Shown: positions 32,948 to 41,464 of the stretch, in pieces
Layout: the number at the start of each line of letters is the position of its first letter
Numbering within the stretch: the first letter of the stretch is position 1
From: Streptomyces humidus
GTDB lineage: Bacteria > Actinomycetota > Actinomycetes > Streptomycetales > Streptomycetaceae
NCBI RefSeq assembly: GCF_014649655.1
Contig: NZ_BMTL01000024.1
Span: forward strand, 62,001 to 126,000
Length of the DNA stretch: 64,000 nt
Reading direction: 5' to 3'
Notes under the pieces: generated by a model
Told to the model about the DNA's origin: nothing
The model's database searches: none
Seen by the model: only the letters and a program-made list of their open reading frames with translations
Position numbers and translations under genes: made by a program

Positions 32948-35137
32948 CTAGGCCAGAGCCCGGGCAAGGCAGGGGTTCGCCGTCGCGGGGACGGAGAGAC
33001 CGAGGGAAGCGGTGGCGGCCGCGAGGGTGTCGGCGTAGGAGTCGACCGCCCGGCGGACGTTGGGGGCGTCCAGCCCCGAACCGGTCGCCAGGCGGTCCAG
33101 GTCGATGTACGCGGAGCGGACGATCTCGATCCGGCGGTAGACGAACCAGTCCTTCCCCCAGTCCCGGGTGTACTCGGGGGACAGCCGACGCTGCCACCGA
33201 AGGAACATCCGCTCCCTGATCTCCGGCCTCGTGGGCGTGAGATGCATGTGCCGGACCAGGTCGTAGAGCGGGTCGCCGACCAGGGCCATCTCCCAGTCGA
33301 TGATCGTCAGGGCCAGGGCGTCGTCGCGGCGCACCAGGTTCCACGGATTGAGGTCGCCGTGCAGCAGAGCCGGCGCCCGATGGCTCACCCGGCGCACGGA
33401 GAGGATCTCCCGCAGCCGCCGCTCGTCGGGCAGCCCCAGCGTGCGGGCCAGTTGGAGCGACTTCTTCGGCAGGTCCCGGACCAGACCCACCAGTTGTTCC
33501 TTGAGCCACTCGGAGAAATCGACCTGCCCGGCCTGTGGATCGATCAACGCATGGTCCACCCGGGTCAGTTCGCACAGCTGGTCGACGAGTGCGTCCGCCT
33601 CGTGCGGCAGCAGGCCGTTCACCGGGTGCACGGGAGGCCGGTCGATATGGGTGCCCTCGTAGGTGTGGACGCTGAGTTGATCGTTCGGGTAGCTGACGCC
33701 CAGCGCGAGGACCTCGGGCGCCGCCACCCGCACACGTGACTCCTGGATCGCCTGGAGGACGACGTGCTCACTCAGGTATCTGGGCTCCCGGCGCGAGACG
33801 TCGGGCAGTTTGCGGCGCACGACCACGGGAGTCGGCACGCCCTGCACCCGGACCACCGAGTTGAGGTGCGCGGTGCCCTTGAAGACCCGGTGTGCCGGAG
33901 CCGCGCCCTCCGCCAGCAGCGCCTCCCGCACGGCGGACGCCGGGAAGCGGGGGTTCTCGGGAAGGCGTGGATCCGGCTGCCATCCGAAGGCCTTCGTGAT
34001 CCAGTCCCGGCCGCTCACTCCCTGATCGCCCCGAGACGCCAGCCAGCGGAACAGGGCTCGTCCGATCTCGTCACGCGCCGGGACGTTCACCAGACGCAAC
34101 GGCTCCGCCGCTTCCCGCAGTGCCCGTCCCACCTCCACCGTCGCCTCGTCCAGGCTCTTCTGCGTGAACGACTCCCGCAGGGACCGCGCGGCCCGCATGA
34201 CGTCGGGGTAGAGGGACTGCGCCCGCTCGAAGTCGAGGTAGTGACGCAGATCCTTGGCGAGGCCCTTGACCGCGCTGGGCCGGCGCTCCCGCATGGCTTC
34301 CGCCCATGCCTCGATCACCTCGTCCCACTGACTGTCCGGGTACCGCATGCGCACCAGATGGGTGGCGAGGTCGTGCAGGGGGTCGCCCCAGGTCGCCAGC
34401 TCCCAGTCGACGCAGACGAGCGGCGGGTCGCCGTCGTACGAGACGATCAGGTTGTCCCGGTGCAGGTCCGTGTGGAGCAGGCTGTACGGCCGCCGGGTCA
34501 TCGCCGGGACCCGCCCGGCCAGTGCGAGCAGGGCGTCGTCGGAGACGCCGAGGGCCTTGAACAGTCCGCCGAACTCGCTCCAGTTCGGTCGACGGATCTC
34601 CGCGTCGGCGAGATGCGCCAGGGTCCTCAGAAAGGCCTGGCTGTCGCTGTGGTTGGCGGGCCAGGACCTCGGCAGGGCCGGCAGCGCCGACAGCCGTACC
34701 TGGGTCATCCGCGCCAGCAGCCCCGCCAGCGTCCTGATGACCAGGGTGTCCACAGGTTTACCGTTTCCGCAGATCGTGGAGAGCGGTACGCCTTCCGCAT
34801 AGCTGTGGACGGAGCAGTCCGGTGTCTTCACCAGGCACGCGGGCGCGTGGGGCAGGACGCCCTGGAGGGCCTTCAGGATGGCCGCCTCGTCCTGCCACGT
34901 CCTGATCACCACGGGCAGCGCGTCCCGACGCCGGATGCGCACCGTCACGGGTGTGCCCGGCTCTCGGCGCAGCAGTCGCGCCACGTCACCGGTCAGCGGC
35001 AGCACATGGTTGCGATGGTGGTGGCCGCTGGACGCCTGCGTGGACTCCGCGGCTCGCACGAAGGCACGTAGTACGGCTGACGTGTCCTCGGCGGCTCGTT
35101 CCCCGGGGTGACGAAGGGGAACAAGGTGGTCGACCAC
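32948..35137 (-). CDS. Tandem double phosphotransferase (APH/choline-kinase fold) protein
   Basis: 729 aa, about twice the length of an APH-family enzyme. Two complete kinase-like domains: N-terminal with LLHTDLHRDNLIV and VDWELATWGDP (~235-270), and C-terminal with LLHGDLNPWNLV and IIDWEMALVGDP (~600-630). Both keep the catalytic HxDxxxxN and the metal-binding DWE. Substrates could be aminoglycosides, choline-like alcohols or sugars. GTG start with GGAGCG upstream; an unusual GTGGTCGACCAC palindrome covers the start. An internal fusion or duplication is evident. Confidence 0.85.
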   Translation of the reverse strand: MVDHLVPLRHPGERAAEDTSAVLRAFVRAAESTQASSGHHHRNHVLPLTGDVARLLRREPGTPVTVRIRRRDALPVVIRTWQDEAAILKALQGVLPHAPACLVKTPDCSVHSYAEGVPLSTICGNGKPVDTLVIRTLAGLLARMTQVRLSALPALPRSWPANHSDSQAFLRTLAHLADAEIRRPNWSEFGGLFKALGVSDDALLALAGRVPAMTRRPYSLLHTDLHRDNLIVSYDGDPPLVCVDWELATWGDPLHDLATHLVRMRYPDSQWDEVIEAWAEAMRERRPSAVKGLAKDLRHYLDFERAQSLYPDVMRAARSLRESFTQKSLDEATVEVGRALREAAEPLRLVNVPARDEIGRALFRWLASRGDQGVSGRDWITKAFGWQPDPRLPENPRFPASAVREALLAEGAAPAHRVFKGTAHLNSVVRVQGVPTPVVVRRKLPDVSRREPRYLSEHVVLQAIQESRVRVAAPEVLALGVSYPNDQLSVHTYEGTHIDRPPVHPVNGLLPHEADALVDQLCELTRVDHALIDPQAGQVDFSEWLKEQLVGLVRDLPKKSLQLARTLGLPDERRLREILSVRRVSHRAPALLHGDLNPWNLVRRDDALALTIIDWEMALVGDPLYDLVRHMHLTPTRPEIRERMFLRWQRRLSPEYTRDWGKDWFVYRRIEIVRSAYIDLDRLATGSGLDAPNVRRAVDSYADTLAAATASLGLSVPATANPCLARALA

Positions 35138-35475
35138 TGGCCGCTCCGGATACTCGCGCTGGGCATGTTAGGGCAAACGGTAAAGGCGCCGCACGACCGG
35201 AGCGATGCAAGTGAGCCGTTGGGTGGGTGCCACTCATCCGCGTCAGGCCGTCCGAGACCGGCTGGTTCGCCGTCTTATACGGGTGGACGGGGGTGAATGC
35301 TCGCGCGATTGAGGCATGCTAGCGCAGCGCGGACCGGTTGTTCGGCGAGATGCCTCCAGACCGCGCTCCGCAGCCTGATCACGCGCGAGCCGCCGCCCCC
35401 GTCACCGCTCTGCCGCGCGTTCACACGGCGACCGCGGCGCCGCCCTGCGCCCGGCAGACGTCCCCGAGCCGCCGC
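35138..35475. other. Intergenic region
   Basis: 338 bp between the double-phosphotransferase start and the devB stop. It contains an AT-richer segment (TGTTAGGGCAAACGGTAAAGG, in parts, ~35166-35185), a possible promoter for the phosphotransferase. No gene seen. Confidence 0.4.
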
Positions 35476-36219
35476 TCAGCCCCTGAACGCCTCCAGCACC
35501 GGCTCCAGCGACGGCACCACCCGGGTCGCGCCCGCCCCCAGTAGCAGTTTCTCCTTGCGCTCGTTACGCGCGTAGCCCAGGAAGGGGACGCCCGCCTCGC
35601 GGGCGGCCAGGAAGTCGGAGGGGGTGTCACCGATCATCAGGGCGGTGCCGGGGGCCGAGCCCGTGGCGCGCAGGGCGAGGTTCAGGCAGTGCGGATGCGG
35701 CTTGAGGTGGTGCAGTTCCTGGGTGCGGCCGTAGATGTGGGGCGCGAAGCAGGAGGTGAGGCCACGGGCCGCCAGGTATGTGGCGACGACCCGCGGGGAG
35801 TTGTTCGTGGTGATCGCCAGCCGCAGGCCCAGGGCCGTCAGGGTGCGTATCAGCGGGTCGGCGTAGGGGGTGGGCATCGCCGTCGCCGTGGCTCTCAGCT
35901 CCTCCTGGGTGAGACGTTCCTCCAGCTCGGCGACCAGGTCGCTGCCGGGACGCAGACGGTCCACGGCGCGCAGGACGACGTGCGGGTCCAGCGACTCCCG
36001 CTCGCTCTCCGTCAGCAGGTGGTGCAGGCCCCGCCCTTCGAGCCACTCCACCAGGCCGTCGGCCACCCCCTCCGCCGAGTGGCCGGCGAAGAGGCGGCAG
36101 ATCGGCCCGTCGAAGTCCCACAGGACGACGCGCGCGTTCCTGATCACTTCACGCAGGTCTGCCGCCTCGGTCTCGGTGTCGGGGGTCGCGTGCTGGGTCT
36201 GCTGCGTATCAGAAGTCAC
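35476..36219 (-). CDS. devB: HAD-family phosphatase/hydrolase DevB
   Basis: 247 aa from GTG 36219, which overlaps the devA TAG stop by one base (TAGTG). HAD motifs: VLWDFDGPICR (motif I), ITTNNSP (II), KPHPHCL (III), MIGDTPSDFLAA (IV). In S. coelicolor devB is co-transcribed with devA and encodes a putative hydrolase. Coupling here supports the same operon. Substrate unknown. Confidence 0.88.
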   Translation of the reverse strand: MTSDTQQTQHATPDTETEAADLREVIRNARVVLWDFDGPICRLFAGHSAEGVADGLVEWLEGRGLHHLLTESERESLDPHVVLRAVDRLRPGSDLVAELEERLTQEELRATATAMPTPYADPLIRTLTALGLRLAITTNNSPRVVATYLAARGLTSCFAPHIYGRTQELHHLKPHPHCLNLALRATGSAPGTALMIGDTPSDFLAAREAGVPFLGYARNERKEKLLLGAGATRVVPSLEPVLEAFRG

Positions 36220-37070
36220 TAGGAGAGTGTCAGGTCCGTGGTGATGGTTTCCCAGAGGGCGTCGAACCACTTCTGGGATTGCTCCACGAACGCGGCGTCG
36301 CGCTGACCGGCCGCCTTCTCGAAGGAGAAGAGCAGCGACTCGGTGCCGAGGACGTCGTACATGTCGAGGGTTCCGGTGTCGGTGGACTCCTCGCGCCGGG
36401 TGACCATGTAGTACGCCATCAGCGCCTCCTGGCCGTTGAGGAGATAGAGCTTCACCGGCGGGGTGAACGGCAGCGCGCGGAAGGTGATGCTGACGTCGAT
36501 GCCGTGCGAGCGCAGCGTCTGGAGGTTGTGGCGCAGGACGTGCCCCTGGGCGTTGCGCATCGCCAGCCAGCGCTGGTGGACGGGGTCGTCGTCGCCGCGG
36601 CCGTCGACCGGGACCGGGAAGGCGAGGCTGATGTCCCGGGACGGCAGAAGGATGCGGACGTCGATGCTGGCGGGCTTCAACTGCCCCCCGTGGATGAGCC
36701 GCAGGGGCTCGCCCAGGGCGGGGATGAGGCTCTCGGCGGTGAGACAGGCCGCGTCGACGCGCACGTGCGGGGCGGAGAAGGCGGCGGTCAGCCGGGGGGC
36801 CAGACCGACCATGGTGGGCTGCGGCTCCTCGGGGCCCGAGGAGGGCGGCTCCGCGATCCGGGGCGGGCTGCCCTTGCTGACGCCGGTGAGCAGCCCGTCG
36901 TCCTGCAGCATCCGCAGCGCCTGGCGCACGGCGCCGCGCTCCACGCCGAACTCGTCGGCCAGCTCGGCCTGGGTGGGCAGCCGGTCGCCGGCCCTGAGAT
37001 CCCCGACGCGGATGCGCTCGCGCAGGACGTCGGCGATCTCCAGGGGAGAGAGCCTTCTGCTGCCGTTCAC
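36219..37070 (-). CDS. devA: GntR-family developmental regulator DevA
   Basis: 283 aa from GTG 37070 (AGGAG 9 nt upstream); in-frame TTG 37097 is possible. N-terminal winged helix (LRAGDRLPTQAELADEFGVERGAVRQAL), C-terminal domain without typical FadR/UTRA metal ligands (TFRALPFTPPVKLYLLNG). In S. coelicolor DevA is needed for aerial mycelium and sporulation and is autoregulated. A paralogue lies at 37435-38343. AGTTG-type repeats and a 15-bp palindrome lie upstream. Confidence 0.88.
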   Translation of the reverse strand: MNGSRRLSPLEIADVLRERIRVGDLRAGDRLPTQAELADEFGVERGAVRQALRMLQDDGLLTGVSKGSPPRIAEPPSSGPEEPQPTMVGLAPRLTAAFSAPHVRVDAACLTAESLIPALGEPLRLIHGGQLKPASIDVRILLPSRDISLAFPVPVDGRGDDDPVHQRWLAMRNAQGHVLRHNLQTLRSHGIDVSITFRALPFTPPVKLYLLNGQEALMAYYMVTRREESTDTGTLDMYDVLGTESLLFSFEKAAGQRDAAFVEQSQKWFDALWETITTDLTLS

Positions 37071-37125
37071 TGCCACGTTCTCCTGGGTCACGACCAAACG
37101 CTACAACTTCGATCCATCTGACGGG

Positions 37126-37152
37126 AGTTGTTTGAAAGTTGTTTAGCAGTTG
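37126..37152. promoter_or_regulatory. Three AGTTG boxes phased by 11 bp upstream of devA
   Basis: AGTTG at 37126, 37137 and 37148, one helical turn apart, in an AT-rich promoter stretch. Half-sites like those of the palindromes at 37179 and 38429. Confidence 0.6.
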
Positions 37153-37178
37153 CCGCCAAGTGGGGACAACATAGTCAT

Positions 37179-37193
37179 AGTTGGTTACCAACT
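37179..37193. promoter_or_regulatory. Palindrome AGTTGGTTACCAACT upstream of devA
   Basis: Perfect 7-bp arms around a central T, about 110 bp upstream of devA and 58 bp upstream of the divergent small gene at 37251. Shares AGTTGG/CCAACT with the palindrome before the paralogue; probable GntR operator. Confidence 0.75.
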
Positions 37194-37250
37194 TGAGCGA
37201 GTTGGCAGAAGGTTTGCCTCCCGCTCCCAGCCTGGAAGGGGGGAACCACC

Positions 37251-37445
37251 ATGCCCGTCCTCGTCCTCCTCAGCGCCGCCTTCGTCGTCGGCGTCGAGCA
37301 GACCGTCCAATGGAAGTACGGCACCACCGGCGCCGTCGGCCTGCTTCTGCTCAGCGTCGGCGTCAAGGCCAAGAGCCCCGCCCTGAGTTCGGTCGGCGCC
37401 GTGATCCTCGCCCTCCTCGCCACCGGGCCCGCCGTCAGCTCGTGA
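37251..37445 (+). CDS. Small membrane protein between devA paralogues
   Basis: 64 aa; ATG preceded by GGGGGGAA. Two hydrophobic segments (VLVLLSAAFVVGV, AVGLLLLSVGV and VILALLATGPAV). It runs convergently into the second GntR gene, overlapping its 3' end by 11 bp, and shares the palindrome-containing promoter with devA. Function unknown; likely regulated by the GntR pair. Confidence 0.72.
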   Translation: MPVLVLLSAAFVVGVEQTVQWKYGTTGAVGLLLLSVGVKAKSPALSSVGAVILALLATGPAVSS

Positions 37446-38343
37446 GGACCAGCTCGGAGCTGATCGTGTCCCACAGCGCCTCGAACCACCGGCGCGACTG
37501 ATCCACGAACGCCGTGTCACGCGGACCGGCGCCCCGCTCGAAGGCGAACAGCACCGACCGCGTGCCTTCGGCGTCGTACATGTCCATGTTCTCCTGGCCG
37601 ACCGTCTGCTCCCCCCGCTGGACCGTGTAGTAGGCGAACAGCGCCTCGGTCCCGTTCAGGAGGTACAGCTTCACGGGCGGGGTGAAGGGCAGCGCGCGGA
37701 AGGTGACGTGCACGTCGATGCCGTGCGTGGAACGCAGCGTGAGCAGGTTGTGCCGCAGCACCTGCCCCTGGGCGTTGCGATGGGCCAGCCAGCGGCGCTG
37801 CAGCCGGCCGGTGGCCGAGGCGTCCACCGGCGACGGGAAGGCGAGGTCGATGTCCCGGGACGGCAACAGGACACGGACGTCGATCTTGGCCGGTTTCAGC
37901 TGCCCCGCGTGGATCTGCCGCACCGGTTCGCCGATCGCGGCGGTCAGCGAGACCGCGGTCAGACAGAGGGCGTCGACCTGCACGTGATCGGCCGCGAAGG
38001 CCTCGGTGACGCGGGGTGGGAGGCCCGCCGCCGAGGGCTGCGGCGCCGCACCGGGGCCGACCGGGAGGCCGGGCGGGCCCGGCAGCTCCGCGACCGTCGC
38101 CGGACTGCCCTTGGAGACGTTGGTCAGCAGCCGCTCCGACTGCAGAATGCGCAGGGCCCGGCGTACGGCGCCCCGGTCGACGCCGAACTCGTCCGCCAGC
38201 CTGGCCTGCGTGGGCATGCGCTGCCCCGGCCGCAGCACACCGGCTCTGATGCGGGCGCGCAGCTCGTCGGCCACCTCGCGGTGCGAGCGCCGCGCCTCCT
38301 CCGCTCCCCTCCGCCCCTTGACGGAGGCATTTTCCGTCTCCAC
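37435..38343 (-). CDS. GntR-family regulator, DevA paralogue
   Basis: 302 aa from GTG 38343 (TTG 38358 also possible). Closely parallels DevA over its length: LRPGQRMPTQARLADEFGVDRGAVRRALRILQ in the wing-helix and TFRALPFTPPVKLYLLNGTE in the C-terminus. Tandem duplication of devA. In S. coelicolor a devA paralogue is likewise adjacent. Operators of the same type suggest cross-regulation. Confidence 0.87.
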   Translation of the reverse strand: METENASVKGRRGAEEARRSHREVADELRARIRAGVLRPGQRMPTQARLADEFGVDRGAVRRALRILQSERLLTNVSKGSPATVAELPGPPGLPVGPGAAPQPSAAGLPPRVTEAFAADHVQVDALCLTAVSLTAAIGEPVRQIHAGQLKPAKIDVRVLLPSRDIDLAFPSPVDASATGRLQRRWLAHRNAQGQVLRHNLLTLRSTHGIDVHVTFRALPFTPPVKLYLLNGTEALFAYYTVQRGEQTVGQENMDMYDAEGTRSVLFAFERGAGPRDTAFVDQSRRWFEALWDTISSELVLTS

Positions 38344-38428
38344 GTCCGCACCGTACAACTTCCCGCCATCTTTCGGCAGTTCAAAGTGAGATGGTTATAG
38401 GACGCTTCCAAGCGGACATAACTACAGA

Positions 38429-38447
38429 GAAGTTGGCAGCCAACTTC
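38429..38447. promoter_or_regulatory. Palindrome GAAGTTGGCAGCCAACTTC
   Basis: Perfect 9-bp arms around a central A, 86 bp before the paralogue start. Same core as the devA-proximal palindrome at 37179; probable operator for one or both GntR proteins. Confidence 0.78.
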
Positions 38448-38530
38448 AACAACGTGGTCAAACTTCCAGACGGTTGGCCGGTCGGGCTTCCTTCCGGAGG
38501 GGAGCCGGGAGCCCGAGCAGACGGCGCCGA

Positions 38531-38605
38531 CGTACAGCCACAACTGAACATCGCCCGCACAGCCACAACTTCAGAGCGTACGCACAGCCACAACTGAACA
38601 GCTAC
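38531..38605. repeat. Three 25-bp iteron-like direct repeats
   Basis: CGYACAGCCACAACT followed by 10 variable bases, starting at 38531, 38556 and 38581, exactly 25 bp apart. The conserved 12-mer is ACAGCCACAACT. The ACAACT end resembles the AGTTG half-site on the other strand. Too few and too close for a CRISPR; more like a cooperative regulator-binding array. Confidence 0.8.
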
Positions 38606-38741
38606 GGATGAACCACTTTCCCGACGACCGCCGTTCCACCCGCCGAAAGGAGCCGCCAGCACCTGTCCGGGCACTCAGGGCGCCCGGGCGTCCGCGGCAG
38701 GGCGCCGACCCATCGGGCGGCGCCCTCTCGTTCGTCCGCCG

Positions 38742-39308
38742 TCACACCAGCAGGTCCTCGACCTGCGCCTCTCCCTCCCGGTAGCGGCGCGTGATCTCCG
38801 CGCCCGACTCGTCGGCCGTCTGCTGCAGACGCTGACGCCGGCTGGAGACCTGCTGCTCGTAGCGGACCAGCCGGCCCATCGCCTCGTTCAGCTCGGGATC
38901 GGTGCGCGCGCCGAGGTCGGAGAGCTCGACGTCGGCGAGCATGTCGGCGGCGAGCCGCCGGTACTCCTCACTGTGCGGAGTGCCCAGGGTGACGTGGCGC
39001 GCCGAGGAGCGGTGCCGGGCCGGGGCGTCGGTGAGGATCTCCGACAGCCGCTCGACCACGGACGCCGCGCCCGTCGGAGAACGCCGGGCCAGCTCCGCGC
39101 GCAGGATGTCGATGCGGCCCTGGAGCAGGCGCCGCACGTAACTGAGGTCGGCCTCGTCGCGCTGGGCGTCCCGGCGCAGGGTGCGCAGCTCGGGCAGGCT
39201 CAGCCCGGCCAGGTCGTGCTCCGCGGGTGCGACGGGCAGCACGGTGTCGTCGCTGCGCTGTGCGGGCGGCCTGTGTGTCGCGGGCCGCCCGGTACTCGGT
39301 GTGCTCAT
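38742..39308 (-). CDS. rsiG: RsiG, c-di-GMP-dependent anti-sigma factor of WhiG
   Basis: 188 aa from ATG 39308. Helical protein with two c-di-GMP signature repeats E-x3-S-x2-R-x3-Q-x3-D, both intact: E52/S56/R59/Q63/D67 and E151/S155/R158/Q162/D166. RsiG binds a c-di-GMP dimer between its helices and sequesters the sporulation sigma factor WhiG, delaying sporulation. Both motifs being perfect strongly supports the call. Pro-rich N-terminal ~30 residues are likely disordered. It lies near devA, placing two developmental regulators side by side. Confidence 0.95.
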   Translation of the reverse strand: MSTPSTGRPATHRPPAQRSDDTVLPVAPAEHDLAGLSLPELRTLRRDAQRDEADLSYVRRLLQGRIDILRAELARRSPTGAASVVERLSEILTDAPARHRSSARHVTLGTPHSEEYRRLAADMLADVELSDLGARTDPELNEAMGRLVRYEQQVSSRRQRLQQTADESGAEITRRYREGEAQVEDLLV

Positions 39309-39466
39309 GTGCCTCAACCGTCCCTCGACCGGCGTGTGGAAAGCATCGTGCCACCCCAAGTCGCCGCTTTGTGACCGAGTCCCCCCGAACGGCCCCAGAC
39401 AGGGGCTTAAGGATCAAAAATGGGCCCCTCGCGAGTCCGTGCCGGCCACCCGGCATGATGGTCCGC

Positions 39467-39892
39467 ATGCGAGCGGTGGTGCAGAGGGTGGACGGCGCGA
39501 GCGTCGTCGTGGACGGCGAGACGGTCGGGGAGATCAGCGGCGAGGGGCTGTGCGTCCTGGTCGGCGTGACCCACGAGGACACCCCGGAGAAGGCGGACCG
39601 GCTCGCCCGCAAGCTGTGGTCGGTCCGCATGCTGCACGACGAGAGGTCGTGCAGCGACATCGACGCACCGCTGCTGGTGATCAGCCAGTTCACCCTGTAC
39701 GGGGACGCCCGCAAGGGCCGCCGGCCCACCTGGAACGCGGCCGCCCCCGGCCCGGTCGCCGAACCCCTCGTCGACGAGGTCGTCGCCCGGCTGCGCGCCC
39801 TCGGCGCGACGGTGGCGACGGGCCGGTTCGGCGCGCGGATGCGCGTCTCCCTGACCAACGACGGCCCCTTCACCGTCCTGATCGAGGTCTGA
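39467..39892 (+). CDS. dtd: D-aminoacyl-tRNA deacylase
   Basis: 141 aa, the usual DTD length. It removes D-amino acids from mischarged tRNA. Motifs: [17 protein letters not shown], the SQFTLYGD box and the C-terminal Gly-cisPro [11 protein letters not shown]. Complete. Confidence 0.96.
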   Translation: MRAVVQRVDGASVVVDGETVGEISGEGLCVLVGVTHEDTPEKADRLARKLWSVRMLHDERSCSDIDAPLLVISQFTLYGDARKGRRPTWNAAAPGPVAEPLVDEVVARLRALGATVATGRFGARMRVSLTNDGPFTVLIEV

Positions 39893-39959
39893 GCCCGCCG
39901 CCCGCCCCACCCGACGACCTGACGGGCTGACGGACTGACGGGCTGACGGGCAGGCCTCG

Positions 39960-40925
39960 CTAGGGCTCGACCACGACCTCCTGCGCGGCCGCCGTCGTGT
40001 CGGCCACCAGGGGGGCGTCCACCGGCACGTTGCGCTTCACCAGGGCCAGGGCCACCGGGCCGAGTTCGTGATGGCGGGCGGAGGTGGTGATGAAGCCGAC
40101 CTTGCGGCCGTCGGGGCCTTCGCCGGCGACGCGCAGCTCGGTGCCGGCGGGCGGAAGATGCACCTCGCTGCCGTCGAGGTGCAGGAAGACCAGACGTCGG
40201 GGCGGCTTGCCGAGGTTCTGGACACGGGCGACCGTCTCCTGCCCTCGGTAGCAGCCCTTCTGGAGATGCACGGCCGTGCCGATCCAGCCGAGCTCGTGCG
40301 GGATCGTGCGGTGGTCCGTCTCGAAGCCGAGGCGCGGGCGGTGGTGCTCGACGCGGAGGGCCTCGAGGGCGAGTATCCCGGCCGGCGGACCGGCCTGCCC
40401 GGCGAACGACTCCAGGTCGGCGCGGGGAAGGAAGAGATCGCGGCCGTACGGCGTCTCGCGGACGACGACGCCGGCCGGCACGGGGGTGATCGACCCCGCC
40501 GGGAGATGGACGACCGCTGTGTCCGCCGTCCGGTCGGCGACCTCGACCCGGTAGAAGAACTTCATCGACTCCAGGTACGCGAGCAGCGCGTCCTGGGTGC
40601 CGGGTTCGACGTGCGCCCAGACCGTCGCACCGTCGTCCACCAGGTACAGCGCGTGCTCGATGTGACCGTGCGCGGAGAGGATCAGCGCCTCGGTGGCCTG
40701 GCCGGGCGCGAGGTCGCAGACGTGCTGGGTGAGCAGGAGGTGCAGCCAGCTCAGCCGGTCCTCGCCGGAGACGGTGACGACTCCGCGGTGCGAGAGGTCG
40801 ACGAAGCCGGCGCCGTCGGCCAGGGCGCGCTGCTCACGGAACAGGTCGCCGTAGTGACCGGCGACGTCTTCGTCCACGCCCTCGGCGGGGACGGCGCCGG
40901 GCAGGGACAGCAGAGGGCTCTTCAT
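39960..40925 (-). CDS. ygfZ: YgfZ/GcvT-like folate-binding protein (Fe-S cluster repair)
   Basis: 321 aa. GcvT-like fold with the diagnostic KGCYRGQE motif containing the reactive Cys, and LSHRGVVTVSGEDRLSWLH. YgfZ proteins assist Fe-S enzyme maturation in a folate-dependent way. It starts 11 bp after the Fur-family gene stop on the same strand, a likely operon. Confidence 0.92.
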   Translation of the reverse strand: MKSPLLSLPGAVPAEGVDEDVAGHYGDLFREQRALADGAGFVDLSHRGVVTVSGEDRLSWLHLLLTQHVCDLAPGQATEALILSAHGHIEHALYLVDDGATVWAHVEPGTQDALLAYLESMKFFYRVEVADRTADTAVVHLPAGSITPVPAGVVVRETPYGRDLFLPRADLESFAGQAGPPAGILALEALRVEHHRPRLGFETDHRTIPHELGWIGTAVHLQKGCYRGQETVARVQNLGKPPRRLVFLHLDGSEVHLPPAGTELRVAGEGPDGRKVGFITTSARHHELGPVALALVKRNVPVDAPLVADTTAAAQEVVVEP

Positions 40926-40935
40926 GGGGCCAAGC

Positions 40936-41445
40936 CTACGACCCGGTGATCGAACCCTCGTCGGCCGAATCCACGGCCGGACCGGCGGCCGGCCCCGCGG
41001 CCCCGCCCTTCGCGGCAGAACCCCTGCCCGCGCAGTCCCGGCAACGGCCGAAGATCGCGAAGTGCTTCATGTCCGTCTCGAAGCCGAAGGTCGCACGCAG
41101 CTTGGCCGTGAACTCGGCGGCCACCTGCACGTCCGCCTCGATGACGTCGCCGCAGTCCCGGCAGACCAGGTGGAGGTGATGGTGGCGGTCGGCCAGATGG
41201 TAGGTGGGCGCCCCGTGCCCCAGGTGCGCGTGGCTGACCAGCCCGAGTTCCTCGAGGAGCTCCAGCGTGCGGTAGACGGTCGAGATGTTGACCCCCGACG
41301 CCGTCTTCCTCACTTCCACGAGGATGGCGTCGGGGGTCGCGTGCTCCAGGGTGTCCACGGCCTCGAGGACAAGCTGGCGCTGCGGCGTCAGCCGGTATCC
41401 GCGCTTCCGCAGGTCGCTCTTCCAGTCAGTGCTTTCAGTGCTCAC
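40936..41445 (-). CDS. nur: Fur-family regulator, Nur type (nickel uptake regulator)
   Basis: 169 aa from GTG 41445. Winged helix (YRLTPQRQLVLEAVDTLEHA, VNISTVYRTLELLEELGLV) and dimerisation domain with metal ligands in HLGHGAPTYHLADRHHHLHL and CRDCGDVIEAD; second Cys pair CRDC near the C-terminus. The sequence closely follows S. coelicolor Nur as I remember it, which represses nickel uptake and the iron superoxide dismutase. Co-directional with ygfZ. A non-Nur Fur paralogue cannot be excluded without alignment. Confidence 0.85.
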   Translation of the reverse strand: MSTESTDWKSDLRKRGYRLTPQRQLVLEAVDTLEHATPDAILVEVRKTASGVNISTVYRTLELLEELGLVSHAHLGHGAPTYHLADRHHHLHLVCRDCGDVIEADVQVAAEFTAKLRATFGFETDMKHFAIFGRCRDCAGRGSAAKGGAAGPAAGPAVDSADEGSITGS

Positions 41446-41464
41446 CACACCCACGAGTCTAGGA

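Larger units (their letters stand above)
38359..38741. other. Regulatory intergenic region upstream of the devA paralogue
   Basis: 383 bp without a gene; it carries the AAGTTGG palindrome (38429-38447), scattered AACTT motifs and three 25-bp direct repeats (38531-38605). Short open frames through it look fortuitous. Confidence 0.6.

Noticed and set aside
36220-37191. N-terminal extension of devB through the devA region
   Set aside because: It is an antisense/alternate-frame reading of devA with Arg/Pro-rich translation; the GTG at 36219 coupled to the devA stop is the natural start.
38531-38605. CRISPR array
   Set aside because: Only three units, 10-bp variable segments and no cas genes; spacing too short for repeat-spacer structure.
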